Of a stretch of DNA of 64,000 nt, positions 12,358-22,433 are shown piece by piece. Source of the stretch: Brachionus plicatilis (taxonomy: Eukaryota > Rotifera > Eurotatoria > Ploima > Brachionidae); contig QEOQ01000303.1 in NCBI GenBank assembly GCA_010279815.1, positions 499,567 through 563,566 on the forward strand, in the 5' to 3' direction. Under the pieces are notes generated by a model. The model was not told the DNA's origin. It saw nothing but the letters and a program-made list of their open reading frames with translations, and did not search any database. Position 1 is the first letter of the stretch, and the number at the start of each line of letters is the position of its first letter. The position numbers and the translations under genes were made by a program.

Positions 12358-14502
12358 ATGATATTGGACCAAAATCAGTATTCTTCCATGTCAGGCAGAT
12401 CGATTGAGGGCTCGAGCGCGGCGGCCGATCCATCGAACGCCAATCTGGACTCGTTGATCGGCGGCTCGATTCGCATCCTTAATTCATGCGGCTATCCGAA
12501 ACAAATAAACTCGAAGAATGCCAACCGCACCAAGCCAAGCAAGCCGAGTTTCAAGCAGACCCAATCATCCAAGTCAAATAGCTACCAAAATTCGCTGTCA
12601 ATGAAAAACATCACCGACATTCCATGCAAACAAGACTATTCGTTGGACCACTACAACAATCTTCAATTGGCGCTGAGAGCCGCCACGGCCGCTCTCCAAA
12701 AGTCCAAAATCACCGCCTCGTCCAATTACATACCATTGGAAAACGCGCCCAAAAAAGACCTAACTGCAACCAAGTGTTCCAAATCGCCCAGCGAGTCAAG
12801 CACTTCATCCAATCAAGTTCTATCCGGTTCAGCCAGCTCAGCTCTGCTCACTTCCAACCAGTCGGTTTTTCAGCCTTACCACAAATTAAAACAAAAGACA
12901 CAAAAGTCAAATCAGACACTAAACTTGACCGCCAAATCCAAGCTCTATCGCAACACATTGGTAATAGACACGGCGCAAACAGAGCCTGCCAACAATTCAA
13001 ACGTGTCCAGTGCCAACACGAACACAGTGTCCAACTCGACGTCGAGTGCATTGTCTTCCAGCTCGTTGTCTAATCAAAAATTGGACACCAGCGACTATGA
13101 CAACATCGACAACGATGTCGACTCGTCCAAGCTCAAAAAAATATCTATTCAAATAAATCCTTTGAGGCGGCACAAGAGCGCCAGCACCGATGTTCTAAAC
13201 TCAAGCGTAAAAACTTCAAATGACATTGACGAGGACTCGCTCAACAACTACAATCACATCAAGGCAGATTTTGACACAATATTCAACAACCTGGACAAAG
13301 AAATATCCAACATTCACTCGGCTAGTCCGCAACCGCCCAAAATTCAGCCTTACAGCGGCGTGCTCAGCAAAAGTTTGTTCTCGCTGGTGCTCAAACCCCA
13401 ACCGGTAAAGCCTGTGCGCGAACATCCAGCCAAGACAGAGGCCGCCAAACATGCGGCCAGCACCAGGAGCTTGATGAAAAAAAAGTGTGTCTCGACCAAC
13501 AATTTGTTGATCGAGTCGGCCAAACGGTGCGATCTGACAGAGCTCCGAGTGGAGAACACAAACTCGTCCAAGTCAGTCACAACTCTCAATTCCAAAAATG
13601 ATGCGGACTCAAGTGACAATTCAGTTGACATAGATGATGTGGACTGTGACTATGAGTCGCACCAAGTCGACGGTGATTTGTATGTAGATGATTTTAGTGA
13701 GAAAGACCGCAAGATTCGCGGCCTAGAGGCCGAGTTGAGAAGCAAAGACGACACAATTATTGAGTTGAAGAAAAAGTTGGCCACCGAAATGGAAAAAAGT
13801 AAGTACAATCAGCGGAAGGTGTGCCGCGAACAGTCCGAGAGCGAAAAGCTTGCCTATGAGCACAAATTGAGCGAGCTAAAGGCGCACTTTAGTCAACAGT
13901 TGAGTTTGTTTGAAGAAAATGAAAGACTTCAAATGCAAAGCAAATTGACCAGTTTGCAAAAGATTTACAATGATTTGAAAATGAATTACAAGAAAAATTT
14001 GGACAGTGAATTGAAGGCTCTTAGGTCCAAGTTAAGTGAGTCCGAGGCCAATGGAGAAAAATTGCTCAAACAACTGCAAACGTGTCAAAAAGCCACCAAC
14101 AGCTCATCCACTCAAACTAGCAGCGCCAATGAGCGAGACTTGGCCAACAATAATGAGATAATATACTTTTTAAGAAAGCTTAAGTCAGAAAATAATGAGC
14201 TTAGATTACAAGTTGAGTCCGAAAGAAGACGATTTCAAAACGAAAAAGAAAAGTGGCTCATGCAATTGCAAAGTCTCAAACGAAATTCAGTGTCTTCCAA
14301 TGAGAATTTGGCCAATTCTCAGTCTCAGACTATTGTAAAAAAGAACCATGCTGTCCGCAATCAAAATGGTAACATTGTTAACTATATAAACAATTCGAAT
14401 CAGACAAATAGTGAGCATACCAAGTCAAAGTCAAGTCAAGCCAGTGCGAAACAACAGTCGTTTGCCAAGAATCATCTTGTTAATCATCAACATTATTTAT
14501 AA
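12358..14502 (+). CDS. Large single-exon coiled-coil protein, unknown
   Basis: One uninterrupted 714-codon frame from an ATG in an A-rich context. Residues 1-440 are low complexity and rich in Ser, Asn, Thr and Lys, with several short acidic stretches. Residues from about 450 (EKDRKIRGLEAELRSKDD) to 640 are strongly heptad-like, with many Leu, Glu and Lys, and should form long coiled coils. The last 70 residues are again polar. I do not recognise a named family; a cytoskeletal or centrosomal scaffold would fit the architecture, but this is only a guess. GC content is clearly higher than in the flanks and than in other genes here, especially in the 5' two thirds. A poly(A) signal AATAAA lies at 14646-14651. 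The 5' flank is LINE-derived and partly duplicated at 11146. Confidence 0.85.
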   Translation: MILDQNQYSSMSGRSIEGSSAAADPSNANLDSLIGGSIRILNSCGYPKQINSKNANRTKPSKPSFKQTQSSKSNSYQNSLSMKNITDIPCKQDYSLDHYNNLQLALRAATAALQKSKITASSNYIPLENAPKKDLTATKCSKSPSESSTSSNQVLSGSASSALLTSNQSVFQPYHKLKQKTQKSNQTLNLTAKSKLYRNTLVIDTAQTEPANNSNVSSANTNTVSNSTSSALSSSSLSNQKLDTSDYDNIDNDVDSSKLKKISIQINPLRRHKSASTDVLNSSVKTSNDIDEDSLNNYNHIKADFDTIFNNLDKEISNIHSASPQPPKIQPYSGVLSKSLFSLVLKPQPVKPVREHPAKTEAAKHAASTRSLMKKKCVSTNNLLIESAKRCDLTELRVENTNSSKSVTTLNSKNDADSSDNSVDIDDVDCDYESHQVDGDLYVDDFSEKDRKIRGLEAELRSKDDTIIELKKKLATEMEKSKYNQRKVCREQSESEKLAYEHKLSELKAHFSQQLSLFEENERLQMQSKLTSLQKIYNDLKMNYKKNLDSELKALRSKLSESEANGEKLLKQLQTCQKATNSSSTQTSSANERDLANNNEIIYFLRKLKSENNELRLQVESERRRFQNEKEKWLMQLQSLKRNSVSSNENLANSQSQTIVKKNHAVRNQNGNIVNYINNSNQTNSEHTKSKSSQASAKQQSFAKNHLVNHQHYL

Positions 14503-14645
14503 TCTTTTTTTTTTTGTTTGTTTCTCTCTCTAAAAAATTAGTTGTTTTTAATTTATTAAGGGCTAAGCAATTTTGTAGATTTGTAGATAATTTTATTAAG
14601 TAATTGGTTTTGAGTTTTTTTTTTTTGTTTTTGCTTTAAAATAAT

Positions 14646-14651
14646 AATAAA
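14646..14651 (+). terminator. Poly(A) signal of the coiled-coil gene
   Basis: AATAAA 144 bp after the stop codon, followed by T-rich sequence. This is the first canonical hexamer downstream. Confidence 0.5.
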
Positions 14652-14659
14652 GACAATTT

Positions 14660-16190
14660 TTTGAAAAAGTTTTTTTTTTCAATTAAAAAAAGATCCAGAG
14701 ATTTATATTTTAAGCGGGAACCAATTAGTTTAGCAAGTTTTAATTCAGCGTAATTAATTCAATAAATGTTTAAAGGCTATTTTCAGTAAAGTTAATTTAG
14801 CAAAAAAAATTTTAGTATCATTTTGGCAAGTTTGAATTAGCAAATTTTTTAGCTGAAAAAAAATTAATTAAACATTATTATTTTCGTTTTTCATAAATAT
14901 ATTTAAAATTTAATTACATTTTAGTAGAAATAAAATCAAAAATCCAATATCCAAGAAAAATTTACATGAGTTGATTTAGTTGATCGTATAATTCAAGCCA
15001 ATAGTTTTACCAAAGTGATGCATTTGGACCTGCAGTAATACAATTATATTACGGATGTTCAATATTAAATGACCGTTTTTGTTTTGTAAATGGCTGAAAT
15101 TTTATACAGATAAACTAACACCGTTCTTGTTTAAGAAATGGGTGTTATTAACTTTCGACCTCTAGTAATACGGGAACGGGGCAAATCACCTTAACCGACA
15201 TTTGACCAAAAATGTCCTCGAAGGTTTGAAGTTTACCAATTTTTGATATACACATATTCTGGTGTGAAATTTTATGCTGATTAAAATGAGCCATAGATCA
15301 TTTCTCTATCATGTTCCGTTCGAAAATTATCTTTAAAAAACCGCCAAAAAATGACCACTTTGTAAAATTCCAAAAAATGCTGTTTTTGATTCTTTTTGCT
15401 ATAACTTTCAATAGTAACATTCAATTTTACACAATCATAGATGACTAAATAAGCTTTAAACAAACATATTAAATGTGTGGGTATCACTTTTGGTTTGACC
15501 AAGGAGTCATGAATAAACCAAAATTTGGTATCTCATTTTTTGGAATGTATTGACCTTAGTGCTTAAAGTAAAATATCTAAAAAGTATACTTTAATGAAAG
15601 CTAAATAAATCTAGTTTCTAAAAATATATAGGACTAAAAGGTGATCTTTGAAATAAAATAAACTAAATTATGCTTTAATATAAAAATTTTAAAAATTTTT
15701 ATTTTTGAATTTTAAGATGGTGCATCACCTCACTCAGCAAAAATCAGCCAGAGATATTGTGAGAATAATCTCTTTAAATTTAAAAAAAAAGATAAATAAA
15801 GAACACCCGTTACAATGTCACTTAATGATGTTATTTGATTCACTATACGCGAAAGAAATAATCACCTTCTGAAAATAAATGAGGGAATCCTCTCTGTGAA
15901 GTTCTTACATATCCATTATTTAAAATCAGATTATTAAATTGATCAATTAAATTATTAACAGCCATATTTTTGATAAAATGATATTCTATTGAGTTACTAT
16001 ATTATTAATTTTAATTTATGCTAATTTGACTTGGCTTAAATAAATTTTCTATTTATTTTGCTAAAATGATACTTTGCTAAGTTAAACTTTTGCTAATTTT
16101 AATCTCGTAAGATTGCACGCACTATACACATTACTACCTCGAAGGAGCACTTTAATTAGTCTTATGGGGCTTTATATCTATATTTTAAAG
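14660..16190. other. Intergenic DNA, probable unclassified interspersed repeat
   Basis: 14660-15000 is AT-rich with nothing visible. About 15030-15560 is less AT-rich and looks like non-coding transposon-type sequence: two related words, gcagtaatacaat and ctagtaatacggg, sit about 130 bp apart. No open frame of convincing composition and no element ends could be placed. The rest to 16190 is featureless. Confidence 0.4.
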
Positions 16191-16326
16191 GATTTTAAAA
16201 GAAATTTGTAGAGTTTTTTCAGAGGTTATCGTACATTTTTCTCTAAAATATCGGGTCTATTGTACTAGGTGACCAATTGGTCACATATTAACCTCTGAAA
16301 AAACTCTACAAATTTCTTTTAAAATC
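16191..16326. repeat. Fold-back element with perfect 38-bp arms
   Basis: The left arm 16191-16228 and right arm 16289-16326 are exact reverse complements over 38 bp, separated by 60 bp. The loop contains a 16-bp palindrome, GTGACCAATTGGTCAC, at 16269-16284. Perfect arms in otherwise drifting AT-rich DNA suggest a recent snap-back event or a tiny inverted-repeat element. Confidence 0.95.
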
Positions 16327-16344
16327 ATCTTATTTTCTCAATGT

Positions 16345-17071
16345 AAGGTTCGCGCGTAGCAAAACTACAGCACTATTTGAATTTCAGCAAACCGACTTTA
16401 AAATATTAATCTGCATGCTTGAAAACCTTGAAAAAATGATTTTTTAGGTATTGTCAAAAAAAAAATTTTGATCCAACACCCCTCAAAGATAAAAAAAAAA
16501 TTAGTTACCTTTGAGCTAAAATATCTCATAGTCTAATAGACATAACCTTATTAATATGTATATATTCTGAAATCGCACAGTCTCATCTACAAAATGGTGT
16601 AATATTTTAATCTATTATTTTACCAATAGATCGATATTTTGGTAAAAAATGGTATTTTTTCACTATTTTTGTATCTAGTCCGCTGTTTCCCCTGAAACTG
16701 AAACTAGAAAAAATTCTTAACAAAATGTTGGGACCACTTTTTTTATTTTCTCTTTTATTACTCTTAAAAAAAGTGTTCAAAATGAGACATTATTAAAAAA
16801 ATTGAAAAAAAAAATTTTATTGAAGGTTTAATATTAATTTATACAGTTAAGGGAAATTTTAACTTTAGAATTGGATAGATTAGCTAATGAGGTGTCTGAA
16901 AAGGTGCCACTTACGGAACGGCTAATTATTCATTGAGCCGCCTAATTCACACGAAAGAACGGCAAATTCTATGGGTGGACCGGTCTTTTTAATTAATTAA
17001 TTTTAATTAAATCGCCAGCGATCGCTGTTGCTTCCGAAAAAGACAAAGTGGTTTTGCTACGCGCGAACCTT
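16345..17071. mobile_element. DNA transposon, 727 bp, inside a LINE remnant
   Basis: Terminal inverted repeats AAGGTTCGCGCGTAGCAAAAC (16345-16365, exact mate at 17051-17071) are GC-rich and stand out sharply. ATGT precedes the left end (16341-16344) and follows the right end (17072-17075), giving a 4-bp target duplication. A TA duplication with a one-base-shorter repeat is equally compatible. The interior is mostly AT-rich with a short open stretch on the plus strand around 16860-16940 (LDRLANEVSEKVPLTERL). It interrupts the LINE reverse-transcriptase fragment at 17072. Confidence 0.85.
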
Positions 17072-17400
17072 ATGTGGCGAATAGTTTCGGCGTTGCTTTG
17101 CCTCCTTGGCGTACCCTAAATTCTTGTTTGAAAAGATCTGAGTACTGATTGTCATTATTAAAAAGCATTAATGATGTCTCATAAAATTTAATAACGGCTA
17201 TTACTAAACAATGGTCTATATTTTTAGATATTAATTCTGACCATAATTTAGTGCGGTTCACTTTGTCAAATGCGCGGCTTGCATCTATAGCGTAAACATA
17301 GGACCTTTTATTTTTCATCTTACAAAATTCTATGGCTTGCTCCGGAGTTCAGATTGCATGTTGACAAGACGAGTTAGACTTAAATTCAAATTGCTTTTAA
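17072..17400 (-). mobile_element. LINE reverse-transcriptase fragment
   Basis: The minus strand reads SNSSCQHAI, a stop, then EQAIEFCKMKNKRSYVYAID and ASRAFDKVN, ending FRVRQGG. These are the RT block with the first catalytic aspartate (AID.SRAFD) and the next conserved block (RQGG). Only about 100 residues remain. The reading is cut at its 3' side by the transposon ending at 17071, and no RT continuation is visible beyond that element. Confidence 0.85.
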
Positions 17401-18220
17401 TTGAGAAAAAATATCTTTACGCAGAATTGTCTTACTACAGATAATTATCTCTACCAAGTATGGTAAATTTTTTGAAGATAAAATATCTTTCAACAGAAAG
17501 CACTACAAAAAGATAATTAATTGATTACTTTGAATTTTGTTATTAATAAAATCATTAATGATCTTCTAATTGACAAATTAATTAGAAAACAGTCAATTAT
17601 TGAATCTTAATAATTCTTCTTATAAAAAGATAAAAAATTCTTTCTAATTGCTCTAAAAACTACCATGTCCACCAAAATTGCTTTGAATGAAAAATTCTCA
17701 TCTTTTGCTGAATTCGATGAAGAATTCAAGATCTAAAATTCGAAATATTTTCCAAAGCTGCAAGTAATTTTGTCAAAGACGAACCTTCGCAATATGAATA
17801 TGTTGAGTACAAATGTTTACTGGAGAAAACCAGGGGCCATTCAATCAAGATCAACCGGAGTTCGACCAATTCAATCATACCACGCGTTTAATTGTCCAGC
17901 AGAAATTCGAATAACTCGTAAAAATTAATTAAAATTAATAATATTAAAGGATATATTCCTTTGAAAAAATCTTGGCTTTGCAAAACATGTAAATCTGGCT
18001 CTAAATCTTAATCACTATTTAATCTATATCACTTTTTTCATTTGTTTTTTAATTAGTTTAAAAATAAAATTTTGCACTTAATTATCTTTTTCTAGTCATT
18101 TAATCCCTTCTAAGATATTTTATCTTCCTCCAGATTAATTTTTTTTAAGATAATTATCTTTAATAAGACAATTCTACGCAAAAATATTTTATCTTTACGC
18201 AGCCATACCCTTTTCTCAAA
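17400..18220. mobile_element. Mutator-like (MULE) element with long TIRs
   Basis: About 17405-17523 and 18075-18192 are imperfect inverted repeats of roughly 118 bp, sharing words such as CAATTAATTATCTTTTT and AGATAATTATCT..AAGACAATTCT. Between them the plus strand carries a decayed coding piece beginning MSTKIALNEKFSSFAEFDEE at 17664, then in shifted frames SKAASNFVKDEPSQYEYVEY and FNCPAEIRI. That succession matches the FAR1/ZSWIM3-type N-terminal DNA-binding domain of MULE transposases. The catalytic domain is absent, so this is a non-autonomous copy. No clear 9-bp target duplication was found. Confidence 0.75.
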
Positions 18221-18329
18221 TATTATGAAATAATTTGAAATTCTCGAAAACTATACTTCCTAAAGAACAACTAAGCACACTTTAAGAAATCTTGTTAAAT
18301 TTTCTTCGAGAAATATAGGGGTCAATCGT

Positions 18330-18530
18330 ATAACATTGGGGGTCAGGTTTTCAAAAATATAAAAATATTCAATTTTCACAAAAAATAAAAATTTTGGAGA
18401 AATACTAGTTTAATTTTCAAAAAAAGAGAAATATTCAAACCAAATGATACTTTAAAACTTTTAAAAATATTTTTGCTTTGCAAAAAAAATTGGGGTCAGC
18501 ATTTTAGTAGTCCCAAAAAAATTAAGTCGA
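18330..18530. repeat. Dispersed repeat shared with 57000-57110
   Basis: GGGGGTCAGGTTTT followed by A-rich and attcaattttt-type sequence recurs near 57005-57060 in the same order and orientation. It is poorly conserved outside the GGGGTCAGG core. The family is unknown. Confidence 0.4.
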
Positions 18531-18807
18531 AAAATTATTTATTAAAAAAGTTATTAAAATATTTGAGCAAAAAAACCTAGGAGGTTTTAAAGGTTTTAAA
18601 AGACAAATGCTTGAAAAATGGATTATTTAAAAAATAAATAAATTCACCATATTTAGAATTTTGATAAATTTTATATATGTAGCAAAAATAATCAATTAAG
18701 GTTAAAAAAAAATCAAAAAAAAGTTTTAAAATTTATCTAAAAATAATAATTTGGCATAAAATTAATAAAAAAATAGAATTTGAAAGAAAATGAAGTTTCT
18801 ATAACGA

Positions 18808-19472
18808 ATCAAACACTTTCTGAACTTCTTTGAAAACTTCATCAGGTGAATTTTCAGCATTGACTTTTTTCAATTTACTCTTATTTTGATAATAATCAAT
18901 GACAGGACTAGTGACACTGTGAAAAGTCTCTAATCGCTGTTTAATAGTTTCTTCATTGTCATCAACTCTTCCTGAAGATAATCCTCTGTTTAAGAGGCGT
19001 TTTTTCATGGATTCATCTGATGCTTCCACATACAAAACAGCTTTACATGGCACTATCTTTTTTTCAAAAAAAAACAAAATTATTTCATTGATCTCATTAA
19101 AATATCGAATATAAAAAGTGAAAATACTTGTTTTTCAAACTCGATTCCTTGGTCTACTTGTCTTGGATATCCGTCAATAAGAAATCCTTTGGATGAGGCG
19201 GCTTTCTTGAGCATGGCTTCCTTGAGCATATCCAAGACTACTTGATTCGATACAAGTATTCCTTTTTGCATCAAATCGTTCAGCATTTTGCCTCTTTCGG
19301 ACCCTGATTTTACTTCTTCTCTCAATAGATCACCACTTGATAAATGAGTATAACCATACTTTTCCACGATCTTCTCACATTGAGTTCCTTTTCCACTTCC
19401 AGGTCCACCGACAACAAATATTACTTTAGAATTCTTGAGAGGTGTAACGTCAATTGCTTTTCATTAAAGAAA
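18808..19472 (-). CDS. Adenylate kinase domain, second copy (two exons)
   Basis: The two exons encode a full AK1/AK5-type kinase domain: P-loop [13 protein letters not shown], the AMP-binding [19 protein letters not shown], and the lid/C-terminal part [16 protein letters not shown]. The first exon starts at acceptor CAATTGACG near 19459, and the donor AAACAA|GTATTT is at about 19130. A short intron follows, and exon 2 runs to a stop after KVFDSL at 18799-18801. The sequence is nearly identical, intron included, to 25041-25705 in the AK5-like gene, with only about five differences seen by eye. At the 3' end it diverges exactly after VFD and closes with its own stop instead of splicing on. No convincing upstream exons or start were found, so it may be a partial duplicate, a pseudogene, or the end of a separate AK1-like gene homogenised by gene conversion. 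Confidence 0.8.
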
Positions 19473-19664
19473 GAATTTTTAAACTTCGTTTTATATTGTT
19501 TTTTTTGCCAGTCCGAAATTATCATATAGTCAATTAAATAAATTTAATGATCAGTTGAAATTTTTTGTTTTTCATTCTTTAATTTTTAGCCTTTTTTTTT
19601 ATTTAACAAAATCATATTATTAAAATTGCTTAACATTTCTTCATCATTTTATCAGGCTATTTTT

Positions 19665-19824
19665 TTAAGTTCGAATTATATCTTTTTGAACATCAGCATG
19701 TAAAAGATATTCTTTACTTAAATTCATTATAGTATTACCCCCTTCGCATAATCTGTCAAAGTCCATTGAATCAGGTACTTCAAACCTATTTTGATAAACT
19801 CCTATATCAGAATTTTGATCAAGA
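19665..19824 (-). CDS. Possible terminal exon, unknown protein
   Basis: After a plausible acceptor (ttgaaaaag at 19825-19826) the minus strand is open for 53 codons, reading NRFEVPDSMDFDRLCEGG and MNLSKEYLLHADVQKDII before a stop at 19665. Composition is protein-like, unlike its surroundings. It lies upstream of the second adenylate kinase copy on the same strand but has no clear donor leading into it. It could be an upstream exon of that copy or the last exon of another gene. I do not recognise it. Confidence 0.35.
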
Positions 19825-19829
19825 CTTTT

Positions 19830-20629
19830 TCAAATACCTTTGAAAATTAAAAGGAGTTATCTTCTGATTAAGAATTCTCGAAATTTTTGAAAAATAATAA
19901 ATATTTAATTTTTTTTTCTTTTTTTCCCGAATGCTACCTATTAATTTTTTTACTCATGATTTTTTCCAATTATCAGATCTATATATGATCAGATCTCATT
20001 GCATTTATCAGTTTTATTTATAAATACTTGATTTCATCTATAGTAATTAGTTCATTATTTATTTGATTTTACTTTTTATGTGATAAATGATTTTAGGAGG
20101 AATAAGAATAAGATGAAGACTAAAAGTTGATGCTAGAGATCAGGACTGAAGAATTTTTTTTTCTATCTATCTGAACTCTCAATTATCTTTTAATAAATTA
20201 ATGTATTTGTCTCAATTTATTTTTAAATTTAGTTAAATTAAGGGAGAAGTAAAGCTTTTTTTTAAATTTTTTTTACAAAAAATAATGAAAAAGAAATGTA
20301 AAAAAAATAAGAAAGAAAAAAATTATCAAATATTGATTGGATTAGATTATTATTAATTTAAACATATTTACTCAAAATGATAGAGTTAATTCTTCAAGAA
20401 GAAGAAAGAATTGTCTTTTATTTATTTTGTTTAAACATAAGTAGATAGTCAACTTGTTCATCTCTAGATTTTTATTGTAGTTTTAGACCATTTTTTAGTA
20501 ATCTAGTGTTCATATTTATTTATTTATTTAATTAAAGTTTTAGTCCCATGGACAAATTGAAATAAGAGTTTATTATCAATATACAATTAATTATTTATTT
20601 TAAAATAAGGTAAAAAATTCAATTTGTTA
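19830..20629. other. AT-rich intergenic DNA, nothing recognised
   Basis: No open frame with plausible composition, no inverted-repeat element and no RNA signature could be found. Confidence 0.5.
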
Positions 20630-20633
20630 TATA

Positions 20634-22112
20634 TGTCATAACTAAATAGTCAAACTATTTACTTTAGCTAAATTATTAACGTTTAAGAAAAATTGATACA
20701 AAAATTTTTATTTAAGTAAAATTTATATTACAACTAATTTTTAAGCTTAATATATAAAAAAATGTAATTTAAGTAAAAATCAAATTGATTTTAATAAAAA
20801 AAGTATTTAACAAAATTATTGATTAAGTAAAAAAAATTATTTCCTAGTACAATCACTATTTAACTGGCCTTTATGGCACTTTGAATTGCATAAAACATTG
20901 CTTTTTTTATAAGAACAATTTCTCTCGCATTTGCCTGAACAATTTCACTTCAATATACCGTGTCCGCCACATATAGAATGCAGACTATTAATTTCCCTAA
21001 GAGTTTTTTCGCAACTTAAATCTAAAGACTCAATATTTAACAACTTTTGTTTGCAAATGTGGAACTTATTTCTAGTATGCCAGCCGGCTATAATTCCATA
21101 TTTTGTGGCTAACTGATATGTCATGTTCTTAGAGTTTATTTTAGTTATATAAGCTAGAATATTTAACAAATCAGCTGGACCACGATCGACATCTGGTACT
21201 GGAACTTGAACCGTGTCTCCGACCTTAGCCTCTCCTAACTTATGCACGTGCTGCTGTGCCATTTTTTCAGCCTTTTGCTTTAAATTTTCACTACATTTTG
21301 ATTCAATTTGAGCTATATTAATTGCATTCTTTTCTATCCTACTAATTTTAGTGGTTGGTTCTACCACTTCAACCTCTTCTGCGTCTTCTTTCTCTTCCAA
21401 ACCCACTTTTCTTTTAGGACCTCTTCTCTTTCTAAACACTTTTTCAGGCTCTTGCTCATGTACAGACTCCAACTGAAATCTGACTCTAATTCTGACTCTA
21501 ACTCACATTGATAGAATAAATTTTTGAATGATGTTCTCAAATTTTGCATTACATGCTTTTACCATTTTGTTTACTCCACCATGCCCGATACTTAGGTGAA
21601 TTAAATGAATTTCGTTAAAAATGTCTTCGTTCGGCACAACAATCAAGATTTTGTTATCATCTTTCACCTTACTTATTAGCCTCATAACCCCGCTTATTTC
21701 AAATAATTGATATTTTTTTAGTAAATAATAATCGCTTTGATTTTTTGTATTAGGATTGGATTTTGCTTCAAGTAGAGATTTTATTTTCTGCTCTAAATTT
21801 TGCCTAGTATAGACTTTTCAACTATTACTTTGTCTATTTCGGCATAAAAAGATGATTTGTGGACCCTGATTGATTCACTAATCGAGTCCATATAAACTTC
21901 AAGCAAATAAAAACTTCAAAATTATATTATTCAATTTTACTAAATATGCAGTAAAAACATTTTATTTAGCTAAAATATTTAAATTTAGCTAAAATTAGCA
22001 TTAAGTTTGGTTAAAAATTAAGTTGACTATTTTGTTAATTGTTGTTTAGCTAAAATTGTTATTTTTTATTTAATTTAGCTAAAGTAAATAGTTTGACTAT
22101 TTAATTATGACA
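20634..22112 (-). mobile_element. Ginger-like DNA transposon copy 1, internally deleted
   Basis: The ends are TGTCATAACTAAATAGTCAA at 20634 and its near-exact inverse ending TTATGACA at 22112, about 40 bp of TIR, flanked on both sides by TATA (20630-20633 and 22113-22116). TGT..ACA ends with a 4-bp duplication and a retrovirus-like integrase are known features of Ginger elements. On the minus strand are the KRBA2-like pre-integrase part (MRLISKVKDDNKILIVVPNE, then the zinc-binding HLSIGHGGVNKMVKAC at 21503-21685). A C-terminal part follows at 20945-21472 with a basic/acidic linker, a beta-rich tail domain and a Cys-rich end (ILKCNCSGKCERNC beyond a stop). The DDE core that should lie between them is missing, so the copy cannot transpose itself. 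Confidence 0.85.
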
Positions 22113-22424
22113 TATATATCTTAACTTTGTCCAAATTAAAGATATTTTGAAGGGTCACTTTATCATGATCGAATGTTTTTAATCAAAATCAAATGTCTCT
22201 AGATATTTTTGTTAGATCATGAAATATGTCATATGAAAGCTTATTAAATATCAAGGTTTCTAGAAAAGAGAGTTAAGATAAAATTTTTTGTTGATCCGGA
22301 TTAAAAACTTGTAAAATTTTAACACTTTTTTCATATGGCAGATGCCTATTAAACCTATTATATGTCTTAGTAGGTTATTTTGTGAGGTATCCAGGATCTC
22401 TTTTTTTTTATTTCCTAAAGTTTT
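22113..22424. other. AT-rich spacer between two transposons
   Basis: AT-rich DNA with no gene or repeat recognised. Confidence 0.5.
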
Positions 22425-22433
22425 AGTTTCAAG

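Noticed and set aside
12624..13631. Several open frames of 60-150 codons on both strands inside 12358-14502
   Set aside because: They are shadows of the long coiled-coil frame, which alone has coherent domain structure and composition.
15281..15502. 73-codon minus-strand frame
   Set aside because: Lies in what looks like non-coding repeat DNA and shows no motif or splice partner.
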